DNA from: Eudorina sp. 2006-703-Eu-15
Lineage: Eukaryota; Chlorophyta; Chlorophyceae; Chlamydomonadales; Volvocaceae
Reading direction: 5' to 3'
DNA: 64,000 bases
NCBI GenBank assembly: GCA_003117195.1
Contig: BDSI01000073.1
Coordinates: 310,001-374,000 of the forward strand
The notes under the pieces were generated by a model. That model saw only the letters and a list, made by a program, of their open reading frames with translations, did not search any database and was not told the DNA's origin. A program made the position numbers and the translations under genes. Shown in pieces: positions 34,073-47,000 of this stretch (position 1 is the first letter of the stretch; every line of letters starts with the position of its first letter).

Positions 34073-36359
34073 CTGCGCGTCAAAGCAAGTGAGCGATGGC
34101 GGCGCCGTCCCGTCGAGTGGACATACGATCACTGAATGGACGAGCGTCACAGCGGACCCCGAAAAGGGGTAACTGCGCTTCTGGCCTGAGGCCCTTGCTG
34201 CGCAGCATGATGGCAGCTGGTCTGACGTGCAGGTCCCTTAACCCCTCCCCCCGGCCCCCTTCAGCTGCATGAGGTTTTGGCGTGCCTGAGGTGGTGGGAT
34301 CACCTCGCTGTGTACTTAACCGTCCCTCGCTACGGCACGCGAGATTCGGGTCCGTTCAGGACCAGCTGTCCTCGACGTTCTGTGTGCGTGTGTGTGTGTG
34401 TGGGGGGGGTTAATCCGATCGGCATGGGCCGCGAAGAGCCGGACACGGGCCTAGGGGCAAGGAATCAACTGCGTAGGAAACCAATCCTCACGCAGGGAAC
34501 CTATGAAAGAGCATAGCGGGTCGAGTAGGCCAGCAGTGCTGGCGCCTTGCAGGTGCATCTCACGCACGAGGATACTCGATTACAACCGCCAAGAACGGCG
34601 TTGCCAGCATGTACATCCAAGAGCATGAAGATGGCCGACGCACCTGCAATTCAGCATTACCAGCAAGGCTGTTCAGCCTCCTTAGTCCGGCCGTCCCTCT
34701 CCATCGGTCCACCGCAGGCCAACCGCCAAGCAGACCGGGAAGCAGCAATGGCTCGCTTCCGGTCTCGGCCCATTGAATATATTCCGCTGTTAATATTGGA
34801 TCATTTGCAAGCTGTGAAATCGTTCGGCACGTGCGATGACCTAGGCTTGTCCCCGACATATTCGTGGTTTCCGGCAAGATCCAGCAAGCCGTGAAAACAG
34901 CTAAATATGGTATAATACATCCCATTTATGGGCGTTAGCGTTTACATACTTCATTTGTCGCGGAAGCTCGTTTATAAAATTTTGGCTTCAGCAGGTCGTG
35001 AAGCTATTGTCGCAAACAGATGTGCAACCCTAGCGCTGAAATCTGGACAGCACATAATAGACAGAAATTTTCGGTGACGGACACTTTCAGGTGTGACATC
35101 CGTGCATATCCGTACCGCCCTTGAGTGGGCGCCTGTAATGACGTTAGGCCTAAGAGGCCGCTCGTCCAAAGTACGCACGTGCCGTATGGCGCTTGCATTT
35201 TGAATCGGTTAAATACCGATGCTTCAACCTAAACGGTATTGTTCAATACCACCAATCTGTGGACTACTAACCTACAAGTTAGTTACATTACGACTAGGGA
35301 CCCTATAGGGCCCGAGCTTTGTTACAGCGCCGCCCTGCGGTCGGCGATTATTGCCCTGCACTCCGCGGTGCACCCTGCTGTGCACGCGTGCAACCCCTTG
35401 ACAGTAACCGTCCCTGGACCCGGACATGTAATGTACCCGTTAACAGGTGGACCTACCCGAGTCCCGACCGGGCGTTCCAACGGGACCAGATAGCTCGTAG
35501 GCGCCTCATCTCATCAACCCCTACCAAGGACTGCGCTGCAATCCTCCATCACCCGCAGGGGGGGGGTCATACAACCATACCGGCCAACACACCAGGTTGG
35601 CCGCGGCCAGGTTGGAAACCGCGCTAGACCCGCCGAATCACGTGGCGGAGAGGGAGCCGGGTGCTAGTCCCGATTGCCATGCAACTTACCTCATCTGGCA
35701 TCAGCGTTCTGCAGTACATCTATATCCCAGCCAACCCCGCTGCCACGGGCATCATCGGCGCGCAGAAGCCCCGCAGAAGCGCCACCAGGCGCCACCGATG
35801 GGCAAGCGGGCCCGCGGCCTCATCAGACATCCTGGGCAACTTGGCGAGGGACCGGGAACATCCGAAGAGCACGGTGTGGTTGCGGGCGAGGTGGTCAAGA
35901 GTTCCCGGCCTTTCCTTCTGCTGATAGCTGTCTGCCAGGTGTAGCTGTGCCTCCATCGCTTCATGAGCGCGTCCTATCCCAATTAATAGAGTCAACCCAC
36001 ACTAAAACCGCTTGTAGATACCCAGGCAGCAGAACCTTTGGGCAATCAACAGCTTCACAACGTACCGTACAAACCCGTACTAGAGCTAGTATGCCAGTGC
36101 CAAAAAAGCACCTAGAACGAACCTTATGTTCAGATATTTCCATTTCGACAATAGGTTCATCAATTTAACTCTCACGTATCTTATACCACCTTCTGCAGAC
36201 AAAGTGACTTGGAAGGTTAACTTTATGTTCAGATGCCGTGTTGTTAAATTGTGAATATTAAAGTGTGTCTCAGTTATGTATGGCGTACTTGGCGATGAAC
36301 TCTGACTAACCTAACAAAACTACAGCAGCAGCAGTTTGTGCTTCAGCCTGGCGGCTCAC
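34073..36359. other. Region between the divergent JmjC and MYND genes
   Basis: The missing 5' exon of the JmjC gene and the promoters of both genes should lie here. A minus-strand open frame at about 35720-35995 has coding-like composition but no recognisable domain and no clear junction to the JmjC exon. Right of about 36150 the sequence is AT-rich. Confidence 0.4.
34145..34160 (+). repeat. Dispersed GGACCCC element copy
   Basis: CGTCACAGCGGACCCC followed by GAAAAGGGG, just upstream of the first identified JmjC exon. Confidence 0.55.
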
Positions 36360-39300
36360 ATGTCAAATGGAAGCAGGCCTCCCTGGGAGAAGTACTTGAA
36401 ACGCATCAGGGCGATCAGCGTTTGTGTTCTTGACGCTCTGCGGGGAAATGGACTGAGGTTGCCCGCGTTGGAGCGAGTCGACCAGGTGACCCAGGACCTC
36501 CACGAGCTGCTCAAACATAACAGCTCATATCATGCTTCGACCAGCGTGTGGGCGGCCATCGGAGAGCGTCACCTGGCTGGCCTGGTCGCAGTGTACGGAC
36601 TGGCGCTGCGCCGCTCCGTCGCTGCGGCTGCGCCATCCGCGGAGCGTGAGACGTACACCGCCCTCCGCAGCTCTCTGTCAGCCCATTTAAGACGGTTCAA
36701 CAATGATTTTGATTTCGTGGGGGACGAGCTGTACGATCAGGTTGGCAAGGCCCTGGGTCTGGTGCGATCTCACTTCTGCTACATCGCCATTCTAGCTGGA
36801 TTGGCGTCCGAACTGCGATCAGCGCCAGTGTCGGGGTCAGGGCTGATCGGAGCCAGGGCTTATGGAGTTGTAAAGGAGGCAATATCACTGCTGGAAGTCT
36901 GGCTGCTGCCTGATAGAGAACTCACGCGACTTCGGGCCACCTTGATCATTGGGGTTGTCAAGAGCGGGTTTCTGGAGCACTGCGCGCAGGCCCTGCTGCT
37001 GGCCACTCGCTGTGAAGGCACCTCAGCCGAGGCGGCAGCCCTGATGAAACGCATGACGCCGGTGCTCGCGGCCCGCTTACTGAGCGACTGGTGCAGCCGC
37101 TTCGGAATTTCGTTAGGCAATCACTGCCTGTCGTACCTGCTGACTTCGCACCTGGTGGGGCTGGCAGCGGCGCTGGACGGCGGGGCGACGTACGGCATGC
37201 CGACGGGGCCGGGCGTGCCTGCTACGCCGCTGTTCACAACGGCTGGGCGGCCGCTGCGGATGCACGCTTCGGACCTGGCCGACGTGCGGCTGGCGTGCCT
37301 TGCGCTTTCGGAGTGGGAGATGAGCCTCGCACAAGTTGTAAAGCACGTGCGGCCCCAGGCGCCTGGCTTTGCATCCTCATTGGCGAAGGTGGCCGCCCGC
37401 CGCCTGCCGTTGCTGCGGATCCGGCTTGCGGAGTTGGAGGCAATCACTGACGACGACATTGAGCTAACAGATGAGCAAATGCAGGAGAATCGCGATGCAC
37501 AATGTGAGTTGGACGTCGTTGAGTTGATCGTCTCCGTCCCCACCGTGCCGCCTTTCAAGGTGGCCGCCACCTGGGACGTGGCCATGCGCCTGATGGCCTC
37601 CACCCATGAGGCGCTGGCGGCGGATGCGCCCGCTGTCGCAGCAGGTCGGCCAACGGAGGAGGAAGAGCAGCAGCGGCAGCGTCCTCGGGTTAACCCCGAC
37701 CAGGCGCCCGAGCTCGGACTGCGGGCGCTGTCCTGTGCTCGGGTAGCGCTGTGGAATGTGGGCTGGGCGGCCGCGGCGGACACTCCGCCGGCGAAGGTTG
37801 CGCAGCTTGAGCGGTGGTGGTCCCTGACCGCCAGCTTTATCGACCTGGCATCGATTCCGAGACCTGGCCCTGATGGCCGGCGTGATTGGGAGCGGGTCCA
37901 GCTGGGAGGCCTGCTGTCATTGCGAACAATGGAGCCGGGTGAGTGAGCAGCCGTGATTGGAATGAAGTGGAGGCCCTGTCATTAGCGAAACGACACAGGG
38001 GTAGTTATGTGGTGTGTATGAAAATGAAGTGTGCCGGGGGGCTTGCCGAGGGGTTTGCCTGGTCTTTACCATGGCCGCAGCTTGATGCATGCGACGCTCC
38101 GTTCAATCCACACATATCTGTTTATTCTATGAAGAAGGGACTGCGATGCGAAGACAATATTCATGTTCATGTTCATGAAAACGAACGCGTCTTGTTAAGA
38201 GTTGTACGATGTAAAACATGCTTGGCATAAACATGCTTGGCATAAGACAGGCGTGTTTTATTTGCACCGCAGAGAAAATTTTGGTCACTCCCGCAACGTA
38301 CTGGGTATCAGGCAGCCAGCGGACATGTACACTAGATGGGTAGGCTGCAGCACCCGCTGTAAATCTTTTTCCGCTGTAAATCTTTTTCGTCTGGGTCCTG
38401 CTGTTCGCTGTTCCGCGCGCGGCGCAGGTCCGCTGCCTCCAGAGCCCTCCCTGGACGTCGCCACTGCGCTGCGGGCGGGCTACCCGCGGCTGGCGGAGTT
38501 GCTGCTGCGAAGGCCGTCCGGCATGAACTCGCGAGTGAGTGCCGCTACACCCAACTGCCGCCAGCGATTTATATCGGTGTGGTTGCAAAGTTAAGCGGCT
38601 TTTGTATCAGCACCGGGGACGTGTAAGTGCCGTTTGCACCCCGCGATATGACCCAGTTGACATTGGACGTTAGACCCGTCCTCGAACCGTCGAATAGCCA
38701 ATGAATTGCATGCATCCGTAATCATGTACGGCTGCCGGCCCCGTGTCCTCGTCGCAGGACCCCGACCGGTACGTCAACGGGCTGGGGGAGCTCTCCGTGG
38801 AAGCGTGGGGGCAGGTTCTGGCGTTCGGGGCCCCCGTGGATGTGGCCTCCCTGGCGGCTTCCGCGGCCAAGGCGATCCGGCGTGCCGCGCTACGGCTGGA
38901 GTCAGCGGCGGTGGCCGTCAGGGCCGAGTTCGCGGCGTCGGGTGTCAGTGATGACGTCAGCGAGTTTTCCTTCAGCTGTGTAGATGGAAGGGACCGCAGC
39001 AGCACGTTCAAGATATTAGATGCAGAGCGTGAGTTAATGAAAAGTTGCGACCAGGCCAAGGAAGGCGTCACGATCGCCTCGCGAGCTTTGAACGCTTCCA
39101 GCACCGGCGTGGCTCCGTTCGTGAACTTCCTTCTTAAGACCATTTGGCTTCGGCCTGGGACGGCTTCGGCAGCGACTGAGACTGCTGCTCCAGGAGGGGT
39201 GCCAGCGGTTGAAGCTGTGGCGGTCCAACCTCCTGCCAGCAGCGGAGATTGCGGCGGGGCTGGTCCCACCACGGCGGCCACCGGCAGAGACAGCACTGAG

Positions 39301-40458
39301 GAGGCGTGCACGGTGGCGGCAGCGGTGTCGGAGGGGGCTGTGAGGGCAGCGGGGGCGGCGGAGGAGGAGGAGCTGGCGGACCCGACCGGAAGCACGGTGG
39401 AGCAAGCAACGGCTGCGGGGAACCCTGCATTGGAGATCGGCAACGGTGCGGCCCATGAGAACGTTGGGACGGGAGCTGAGCGGAGGGATGGCCAGCAGTC
39501 AGGCGCCAGCCGCCTAGCCTCGGGGCTCGCTCAGATCGCAGTGCGGGTCCTGCCGGAGGTGACGCGCCTGGCAAGCAACCTGTCCGGCAGCTGGGGTATG
39601 CGAAACCAATTTGATGAGCAAGCCTGCGGTTCAATGCTTGAGGCGGCTTTGTCCTGGCTGCCCTTGCTGCTGGCGGCGGCGAGTCCGCCGGCTGATGGCA
39701 CGCACCATGCGCTGCATCATGGCATCTCTGGGCAGCCCAGTACATTGATAGAAGACAGGATAGCACGGGCGGAGAACGATGCAACAACGCCGGCAGCTCG
39801 TGCGGAAGCATCAGCCGCACGGCGGGCAGCGGCAGCCGCCTGGGACAGGTTCCTGTGGCTTGACGTGCGGCTGCCGGAGCTGCTGGGACTGACTCTGCGG
39901 CTGGCGGAGGTGTTGTGTACTCGACCGTGTTGGATTAACTATGCCAAGAGAGCCTGGGTTCGGTCAATGTGGGTGCTTATAGCAACGGCCCCGGAGCGCC
40001 TGGCGCACGCGCTAAGCGGACGCGTTGGACAGGAGGGTCAGTCGTTCGCCACAGCGGGTTCGGGATCCGGGCAGCATGCCAAACACACACTGGGCCTCTC
40101 GCGACTAGGGGACGTGTTGGGCCCGGGAGGCACCCTGCCGGAGCCGGAGCTGCTGGCAGCGCTGGAGAAGGTCTGCACCGGGGACCGGGCCGTGCTTGCG
40201 GTTCCGCAGGCCTCGCTGGCAGAGGTGGAGCGGCGGGGCTGGCTGGCGGCGGCCGCGCTGCTGCCGCCGCCGGGCGAGGTGTTGGCAGTGTTGCCCACCT
40301 GCGGCAACCCGCTCTGCACCAACCTGGAGGGCGACAGCGAGGCGGGTCTGAAGCTGTCCGGGTGCGGGCGGTGCGGCGGGCGGGTGCGGTACTGCAGCCG
40401 GGAGTGTCAGGTGGCGCACTGGAAGGCGGGCCACAAGGCGGAGTGCGGCAGGGGCTGA
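36360..40458 (+). CDS. Large MYND zinc-finger protein
   Basis: Three exons, 36360-37938, 38428-38534 and 38758-40458 (TGA), join in phase (phases 1 and 0) to 1128 aa. The C-terminus is a MYND finger at about residues 1077-1125. Its ligands are in CGNPLC, GCGRCGG, YCSRECQ and HWKAGHKAEC, giving the full C-x4-C...C-x2-C...C-x3-C...H-x3-C-type pattern. The rest is helical, Leu/Ala-rich sequence without a recognised catalytic domain (no SET motifs were seen), with an acidic/Gln stretch near residue 440. MYND fingers bind short proline-containing peptides and usually mediate protein-protein contacts. From memory, volvocine algae carry many such long MYND proteins of unknown role. ATG 36360 is the first ATG in frame. 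It follows an acceptor-like CTACAG, so an upstream 5' exon is possible. Confidence 0.82.
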
Positions 40459-43400
40459 CATGTGGTTGACATAGCATCCAGGCAATGGCACAATTGTTGT
40501 GCGGCAGTGTGTTTTTATTGTGGCGCCCAAATGAATGCATATTACAACGGACCCTAGGCAGGTGTACGCGGTCTCTACCAGAACAACTCATAAGTTGGAT
40601 TTGACGGCGTTGCCCCGCGAGGAGTCTTCTGTATCTATTCGTACCACACTGTACGACGCTTTTGTGCCTGATACACAGGCGTCGCTGCTTACACACCCCA
40701 TAGGGGTGGAGGGCTTTGGCAATTGTCGGCGCCGTGAACAGCAAATGCGGTCAGGCGGGGCAGGTCAGGGCCGGGTATGATCACCAGTCGGTCGAGTACG
40801 ACGGCTGCAACAATTCGATATGTCTGATGGATTCGGTCGCTGACAGGGTTTATGTCTCTGACAGTTTGTTTCTCTGGCTCTGGCCGGTTGTGTTTCTGGC
40901 CCGGACAGTCGGCGTGAACGGTCATGTTCAATGCCGTGTGTTTAGTTAGAAGCCCACCCGGTGCTGTGTGTGGTCAGCCGGTGCTCGGCACGGCTGTTCT
41001 GGGCCAGGTGGTCTCACTTGCTGGATGGCATGGATTACTTGCGGTCCCGCCGTATTTCTGACCAACCACTATCTGGTTTCTAATTATTGGCACACCAAAA
41101 TATCGCACGGCGCGAGGCTGCGCACTGCGATTGCATGCCGCAACTGCCGCAACGAGACACGGGAGACGAGTCGTCACGGTGATGGCGCGACACGGGTGCT
41201 GCAAGAAACGTAACGTAGCCGGGGTGCTGGGTAGCGCAGACATGGACACGGCTGCTGACCACGCGCTTGTATTTTGCTGCGGCGAGCTGCGAGTTGGTAG
41301 CTTGACCTTGTTCAGACGTGGGATGGTACGGGCTTGGGGGGGACGAAACACCGCCATGTGCAGGGCGCGTCGGCCCCGTGGGCATGCGGTCATGCGACCG
41401 GGACGGACGAGTCCGGGTGGCTGATGAGGGAAATGGGTGAGGGGGCAGGGGACGCGACGGGTGTGTGTTACGGTAATAGATGGCAAGCAGGGGCACTTGT
41501 CATGGGTCCACATTCTGGGATCTCACAGAAACGTCCTTTCTTGTTGAGGAGGTCTGACGGTTACGGGGCGCTGCGGCCCGCCAATGGCTGCAATCGGCCG
41601 AAACTTGGTGTGCGTGTTGACGGTTGACAGTTGAAAGTTGCCAAGCAGGCAACGGGCTGCAAGGTCGTTTTTAAAATAGGATTGCCGTAAGGCAAGCAAG
41701 GCCATGCAAAGTTCAGCGACGTCACGAAGTTCGGGTGCTGGCCAGGAGGTTGACTGGACGAACACCGTACAGGCGCGGCAGAGCCGGCGGCTGTCCTTGG
41801 AACTACCGTCGGGGCCGTCCGGGGCTGTGCGCAAGTGCCCGTTGACCTCTAGCGGGCAGTACGGCGTGCACGACGATGGGCGTGCCTACGGCATGTGACC
41901 GGGCAGTACGTCCGGCACCGGATCGTGACGTGAGCACATGGCGTGTCTCCTCACGCCGGTCAGTTCGGACAGTCCCTAGGTGCGCTCGTCTCGGGATGCT
42001 CTGTTAGATGGCCTGATATCGTGCATCAAGTGCCTGCACTGCTTTGAAAGTGAAAGGTTCAACAGAAACTGCTCTGAAAATGAGGGTTCAACAGACACAT
42101 GGGTTGCACCACTCTGTGTGCTTGTGGGTGTGTGAGGGTGTGTGGGGCGGCGACCCACGGGCAATGGCCCTGCAAGAGGTGCGACGCGGAGGAGCGGGCT
42201 CAATGGGCGCTTGAACTACCAGGGGCAGCCGTTGACTGGAGCGAGGCGAACAGGGGTCATATATATAGTATGAGATACTGTATATACAGGTACGTATTAT
42301 AGGTCTGGGTAACTCGTGGCCGTGGCATGACAGCTCATCAACCCCGATGCACCCCGTCCGATGGAAGGATGGAAAGGGGGAACCGCGGGGGCGCCGGTTC
42401 GTCGTGGCGCCGATTCCCCGGCGGGGGCAAGTACCCCCATGTGCCCTTTTGGGCAACACTTGCGGTTACCGCTCTGGTGCCAACGCAACTATGGCGTGGC
42501 ACCGCCGCCGCGTGCCCGCCCCGGTGCTGCTGATGAGTCGCACCAAGTCTACCGTAATCTGTTGCACTGTTACACATTCCGTTTCCTGGAGCATAACAAC
42601 GGGGCCATGCGCGGTAGACACGGTGAACTACCGTATTTGGCATGCGTCACCCGTGCGCCGTACAAGCTGAATTTGTTGGAGTGTATGGAGTGTCATGACC
42701 GCGCCCATAATGCACGCCCGGAACGAAGTCCGGTAACACAGGACGACGTACGTCCGGGGCACACAAGTGCAACGACTTGGCGACTGCGGCACTCCCGCCT
42801 AGATCCTTGGGGGCGGAGGGCGGAGGGTCGCCCAGGACCCTACCCCAGCCCCCGCGAGGCCAAGAAGAGCGCGAGGGCGTTGAGTGAGTCCCCCAGGGAC
42901 CGTCGTACATGGGCGCATGCGCTCCATGAGGTGCTGCGTCGTCGGACGGAAGCAAGGGGTTTCATCGGACCGCAGTATCCGCAGACGTCCGACACCCGAA
43001 ACAACCCGTGAGAAGCCTTGACAGCTGTGATGTCCAAACATGCGTACCAAAGAGGAAAGGAAATGCATGGACCAAGGCGGAAACGTTCATCGTAGCCTGC
43101 AAAGCAGTACATGTATTGTTGAGGTTGCAGTGGTGCCCTGCGAGCCCGTTGGCTTTTGTGTTTGAATTAAGGCATTTACGTGTCGCCGCATCAGTTTTTG
43201 AAACCTCCTGAACCGGGAGTACGGGCAAGCCCGCGTTATTTAGTACGAAGAAGGCACACAGCGTCAATTATCGTAGCAAAAAATAGCGGAGTAAAATAAG
43301 TAAAAGTGCGTTATGCGATGGCAATAACAGTGCCCGCCGTCCCTAGCATGTCAGCTGCACGCGGCAGAATTGCACGCATTTGCCCTGCATAGCGCAAGGC

Positions 43401-44040
43401 AGAAATTTAACAAAATGACATAATACTTCAATGTAATTAATCTTGAGAAAAGTAAAAAGTTATGGGCTCGGGACGGCGTCGAGAGGATGTAAGGATTGGT
43501 TAATGATATTAACCACCTGGCGTTAGGATGCCTTTGGCCCGATGCCGACATTTGCAGTAATGTAGGTGCAAACGATGTAAAAATATCGTACCATAAAGAT
43601 ATGTTTGCGGTATAATTTGTAGAGCAGCATGTTCAACGAAGTGACGGGATCGCCGCCCGCTGAACGGGCTTACAAATCTATGTTGGTTGGTGCGGTGGTA
43701 GGATGGCGCTGCAACATTTCTTTCAAAAGCTCACGTTTCTTTCTGCCCTCTGTTCCAAGCTAGCCTTAGGCCAGTCCCGTAAGTGACACGAGAATATCCG
43801 TACACCTGTCATCCTCTTCGCATCAGGGGATTGATTCGCCGTTTCGTAATTGTGACCCGTAGTCGATATTTAAGGATGATACATAATGTTTCACTTTCAA
43901 ACTTAAGGAACCATCCTGCGCCCTTTCGATTTACAATCTCCCCTGGTAGCAAGGAAACCCTGATCTACCACGTTTAACCAGCGTTCTTGTGAATACGCAT
44001 AGCTTGAATACTTTGTCGATCGGACGTGGACTCTGAGACG
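40459..44040. other. Region without a supportable gene
   Basis: Between the MYND gene and the first phosphate transporter. A plus-strand frame at 42361-43011 is open for 216 codons, with a basic C-terminal part, but lacks recognisable motifs. A degenerate copy of the GGACCC element lies at about 40541. Left of 44040 the sequence becomes AT-rich, consistent with promoter or 5' UTR of the transporter. Confidence 0.45.
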
Positions 44041-47000
44041 ATGTCGTCAAGCTCGGGGTCAAGCCATCCGACACCGGCAGCTCAGGCAATCGCGCCGGCG
44101 CCGCCCGCTTCTGTCGAGTCGGGCCAGCTAGGAGCTGCAGAGAATAGTTTGTGCCATGTAGTGGAGCAGGAGCCCCAGGTCAAGCACAACCCTATTGTCG
44201 CGTGAGTCAGTGAAGGCATTTACGCCACAATCCGTAGCTTGCGATTGCATGTTTATCACGGTTTGATTGAATTATGGAGTTAAAATCGTTATAAATTTTT
44301 GCAGGTTCTTCTTGTTCTTGGGCTCATTTATGATTCCGGGACTTGGCATGGTACGCGCTGTTAATTTGTTCGGTTCACAACAAGCGCCGAATCCTCAAAT
44401 TAAGCGGCACGATTGGTTCTTTGAATCATGCAGTTCAGTGAGGCCTACTTCGTTTTCGCTGTTGGAAACCTTTCGGGTAAGTTAGGACCGTCCTGCACTC
44501 ACCTGGTGTCGAGTACCGCGACACTCGCGACAACCATATTTTTCACCAGCAACATAGGAATCTACATAATAGCACTCAGTTCCCTTGACTGAGCTTCCTG
44601 ATCTCAGTTAATGGATGAATGAAACTGATTGAACGTTACAGCGGACCCCAAAGGGATCAACGGTGTCTCATTGTCCTGCCACCCTGACGTCGACATTTAT
44701 GTAGCTTCACACACATGCTTCGATTATTGCATCGTTTCGTTTAAAACTTTTTTTCCTCCCACCGCGCATCCCTGAGACCTGTATATATACCCACAGCGCT
44801 TAAATCCTCGCTCAACCGTCCATGACCATCATCCAGACCCTTCCAGACAATGCGGTTTTTTTCCCGCCATATGTACGTGATCTGTCCGACAGCCGTATGG
44901 AAGAAGGGGTACCCAGAATGTTGGAGCAAACACACCACCTGTCCCGTCAAGCTTTCTGACTCCATTCACTACACGCAAGTCTGCGGCATCATCTTCGGCC
45001 AGATCGTGTTGGGCTTCTTCGCGGACCGAATCGGCCGCAAATGGGGCAGCGTGGCCACAGCGGCGACCATGGTCGTGGGTGAGCTGTGGGCTGCGACTGC
45101 GTGTGTTCTCACTGCGTTCGGCCTTGATGATGCTGTACGTACGACGCCAGCTAAGTAGTAAGCGGCGCTGCCTATACGTTAACACGTACATACTGGCTGT
45201 TGGTTATCCTTGACATACATACTGGCTGTTGGTTATCCATGACATGGAGGAAATGGCCCATTATTTGGGACTTCCCAATCGCTCCCTTTTCAGGGTCACG
45301 ATTATATCAATCTCCCTGAATTGTTGAATCTGTTGACTCCTTTTTTCAGTCCTATTTAAAAAATCACTGCAATGGACCGTGTGTCATATGACTGCCGTAC
45401 ACCTGCCTCTCACCCGCGCCCACAGGCGGCATCTTGATCGTCGTCTCCAACGGCCCCACCGACCGCGCGCTGTGGGCCATGTTCACTGCGGTCCAGTTCA
45501 TCTTCGGCATCGGTGTGGGCGGCGAGTACCCGGTGGCCTCCACCTCCGCCAACGAGCGCGCCGAGTCGTCCGCGGCGCTGCAGAAGCGGCGTGGCGAGAC
45601 GGTGGTCCTCACGTTCAGCATGCAGGGCTGGGGCAACCTCGTCAACACGGCGGTCATCATTGGTGGGTTGCAGCCTGCAGAACCAACAGTGCGTGCTCGA
45701 ATCCGGCGTCCCGGGACTGTCAAGATGTCAAGGTGTTACGGTAGCAACACGACACACACAGGCTCACGCGAGATATCAGGAACCACGTATTATTGGGTTA
45801 TTATTGCCTACAGCAGTTACCCTCCTACGTACAGCCCGTCTTACTATTATGTTACAGCGGACCCCGCCTTGCCAACCGCCGCCACGGCAGCCCTGCGTAC
45901 CCCCTTCGGTTTTTGTCATTGCTCTATCTGTCTGACAATTACATGACATAGCTAGCTGTACCAGCCACCCTTTCGATCGCTCACGCGTCCCCGCCGTCCC
46001 AACGTCCCATTCTGTCAAATTGCAGCCATTCTGGCGGGATTCAACCAGTACAACCCACCCTACAACAAGCGCTCTCTGGAGGTCACGTGGCGGCTGTCGT
46101 ACGCGATCGGCCTGATCCCGCTGGTCGGCATCATGCTGTACCGCATCTTCCGTCTGAACGAATCGGCGGTGTGGCAGAAGAAGCGCGAGGCGCTCAAGGC
46201 CATGGGAGGTACGACGACTGTACGACGACTGTACAATGACTGTACGATGACTGTACGATACACTGCTGAGCTTGAGACAATGGTTGTCTTGACACCGTAT
46301 CTGGTGATGATGAGGCCGGTCCGACTGTTTGTGCGTGCCTTGTTCGTTGGGCTGGTGCGTGGGAACTCAGACATGGCCGAAGACACAGCCGTCCACTAGC
46401 TACATGGGATGACGAGCAGGAACCACTACTGCCACCACTGGGCACGTGGGCAGCTTGCTTGGATTCTTCAGCAGTAAACATGCATCTTTGTGTCCTTCAT
46501 TCGCTATCCATATACCCATCCAATCAACACATTCCAGGATCGAAGGCCAAGGGCGTGCAGTGGCGCAAGTTCAGCCTGCTGATGTACTACTACTGGCACC
46601 GCAACTTTGGAACCGCCATGAGCTGGTTCGTCTGGGACTTCGCATTCTACGGAAACAAGGTAAGGTCGTCCAGCAAGCTTGCGGCGTCGTCGACTTGGTG
46701 CGTGCCTGCGTGCGTGTGTGTTTAGCGAAGGATGTCGCCCGACCTAAACCCTAAATAAACTTAAACAAGACCCTTCCAAACCAGTTACCTGCGTAATGTG
46801 CACGTACGGTTCTTGTCTTCGTTCGCGTCTCTGGGTCGGTGCGCGGAACCCAGCCAGGGTGGAACCGACCTGCGCCGCGCCGCTTACCTGCTGCCTGCCT
46901 GCTGTCTGTGTGTCTGTCTGTCTAGAGCGGACACTGATTGCTGGATACGTCCAGCAGCGTCCGACGCACGTGCGCGCTGTCTTCCGAACGCACATAACTA

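Noticed and set aside
35720..35995. Minus-strand frame considered as the missing first JmjC exon
   Set aside because: It ends in an in-frame stop before a donor that joins to 34072 in phase 0, and it has no motif expected of the N-terminal part of JMJ31-type proteins.
42361..43011. 216-codon plus-strand frame between the MYND and transporter genes
   Set aside because: No domain, no repeated or conserved motif, and composition like surrounding GC-rich non-coding sequence. The overlapping antisense frames are equally open.
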